In this document: positions 22,164 to 22,685 of the stretch, in pieces
How positions within the stretch are numbered: the first letter of the stretch is position 1
How the letters are laid out: each line of letters opens with the position of its first letter
Assembly: GCA_964361435.1 (NCBI GenBank)
Contig: CAYIAN010000005.1
Coordinates: forward strand, 1-22,685
Length of the DNA stretch: 22,685 nt
Source of the DNA: GWA2-46-10 sp964361435
GTDB taxonomy: Bacteria; Patescibacteriota; Minisyncoccia; UBA6257; Colwellbacteraceae
Direction of reading: 5' to 3'
Translations under genes and position numbers: made by a program
Notes under the pieces: generated by a model
Database searches by the model: none
Told to the model about the DNA's origin: nothing
Seen by the model: only the letters and a program-made list of their open reading frames with translations

Positions 22164-22484
22164 TCAGTCGGCGTCGGAGAAGGAAACCGTCTCCCCAACC
22201 TGGATGGCCTTGGGGCCAACGTTGAGGAATCTGAAGTGCGTGATGGACTTCCCCATGAGCACCCTGAGAGCCTCGAGGACTTCTTGGGCGTCGGCCTCGA
22301 GAAGCTCCTTCGCTTGTTCCTCAGTGGTGCCTTCGGGTACATCCTTGATGTCCACGGAGAGAGACAGAGGAATGGTGTAGTACCCAGAGGCAACCTTGCC
22401 CCCTGACGCACCGTCGCCACCTCCGTCCGTGACATCTTCTTCCTGTCGTCGAGGACCTCGTGGTCCAAACAGTCCGAGTTCCAT
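22164..22484 (-). CDS. Small GC-rich gene of unknown function
   Basis: This 106-residue protein starts at ATG 22484, chosen because GGAAGGGAG precedes it by nine bases; longer in-frame starts at 22520 and 22538 lack this. The N-terminal third is Gly/Arg/Asp-rich and looks disordered (GPRGPRRQEED, DGGGDGASGG). The remainder alternates strand-like and helical stretches (YYTIPLSLSVDIKDVPEG, EEQAKELLEADAQEVLEALR, THFRFLNVGPKAIQVGETVS). There is no membrane helix or cysteine. It has the GC-rich bias, strong ribosome site and terminal hairpin of the genes at 6180-8796. No family is recognised. Confidence 0.65.
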   Translation of the reverse strand: MELGLFGPRGPRRQEEDVTDGGGDGASGGKVASGYYTIPLSLSVDIKDVPEGTTEEQAKELLEADAQEVLEALRVLMGKSITHFRFLNVGPKAIQVGETVSFSDAD

Positions 22485-22528
22485 TATCCGTTTCTCCCTT
22501 CCTGGAGTCATCACCTTCATTCGAAGGC

Positions 22529-22568
22529 GAGTCTTCAAATATCAATATTAATTAATATCCAAAGACTC
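22529..22568. repeat. Inverted repeat around an AT palindrome upstream of the small GC-rich gene
   Basis: GAGTCTT (22529-22535) and AAGACTC (22562-22568) flank an AT-rich centre containing the palindrome ATATTAATTAATAT. It lies 45 bases upstream of the minus-strand ATG at 22484, where a promoter or operator is expected. I could not fix a -35/-10 pair. Confidence 0.45.
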
Positions 22569-22630
22569 ACCTCCGAAAATCTAAAAGAACACTACCCACA
22601 AACTGCCACATAAGATATATTCGGTCAAGT

Positions 22631-22683
22631 GTCTCCCTAGTATCTGAGAGTTGGAACTCGATTATTGAGGGGCTTAGGGATAT
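22631..22683 (+). repeat. Direct repeat copy 2, running to the window edge; coding-like
   Basis: It matches copy 1 at 21997. In the same frame it reads VSLVSESWNSIIEGLRDM and stays open to the end of the window, so it is probably near the beginning of a plus-strand gene that continues beyond. No start codon is obvious directly upstream (the GTG of copy 1 is GTA here). Confidence 0.7.
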
Positions 22684-22685
22684 GG

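Overview
The window reads as chromosomal DNA of a small-genome bacterium, most likely a Candidate Phyla Radiation (Patescibacteria) member. The clues are several short two-helix pilin-like proteins of the type IV secretion pilin kind common in that group, many membrane-anchored proteins of unknown function, tight gene packing with overlaps, and a core set (gyrA, rpsO, pnp, nusA, clpP, tyrS) in the order rpsO-NYN-pnp rather than a classical operon. TGA is used as a stop codon in many genes, which excludes the code in which UGA reads as glycine. The phylum is an inference. No rRNA gene lies in the window.

Layout. 1-6039 (+): the C-terminal domain of GyrA; an orphan membrane-anchored solute-binding protein with a fresh 28-residue internal duplication; then a pilin-like cluster (a Cys-rich two-helix protein, a small anchored acidic protein, an exported coiled-coil protein, a double pilin-like protein and a single one), closed by a clear terminator near 6075. 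6122-8796 (-): a GC-rich island with three unknown genes: a 264-residue soluble protein, then its own promoter followed by a two-gene operon (Pro/Ala/Thr-rich helical protein, and a seven-helix membrane protein with an exported four-Cys domain). It abuts tRNA-Leu(UAG) and a XerC/D-type tyrosine recombinase (8950-9843, -). 9889-19394 (+): rpsO, an NYN-domain protein, pnp, an unknown Pro-rich anchored protein, nusA, a membrane pyrophosphatase, clpP and tyrS. 19398-20171 (-): tRNA-Gly(GCC), a small multi-helix protein and tRNA-Trp(CCA). 20222-21974 (+): an unknown anchored protein overlapping a glutamate-family dehydrogenase. 21975-22685: a second GC-rich minus-strand gene, bracketed by a direct repeat that itself looks protein-coding.

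Two expression styles coexist. Many plus-strand genes have a -10 box very close to the start codon and little or no Shine-Dalgarno sequence. The four GC-rich minus-strand genes all have strong Shine-Dalgarno sequences and end in long GC-rich hairpins. This contrast, the base composition, the tRNA and recombinase next to the larger island and the flanking repeats of the smaller one make these cassettes the least explained part of the window. Their function cannot be read from the sequence.

No gap above 300 bases lacks a gene. The largest, 4601-4884, contains only a short ORF that seems to be a remnant or relative of the Cys-rich pilin-like gene. I saw no CRISPR array and no insertion sequence.
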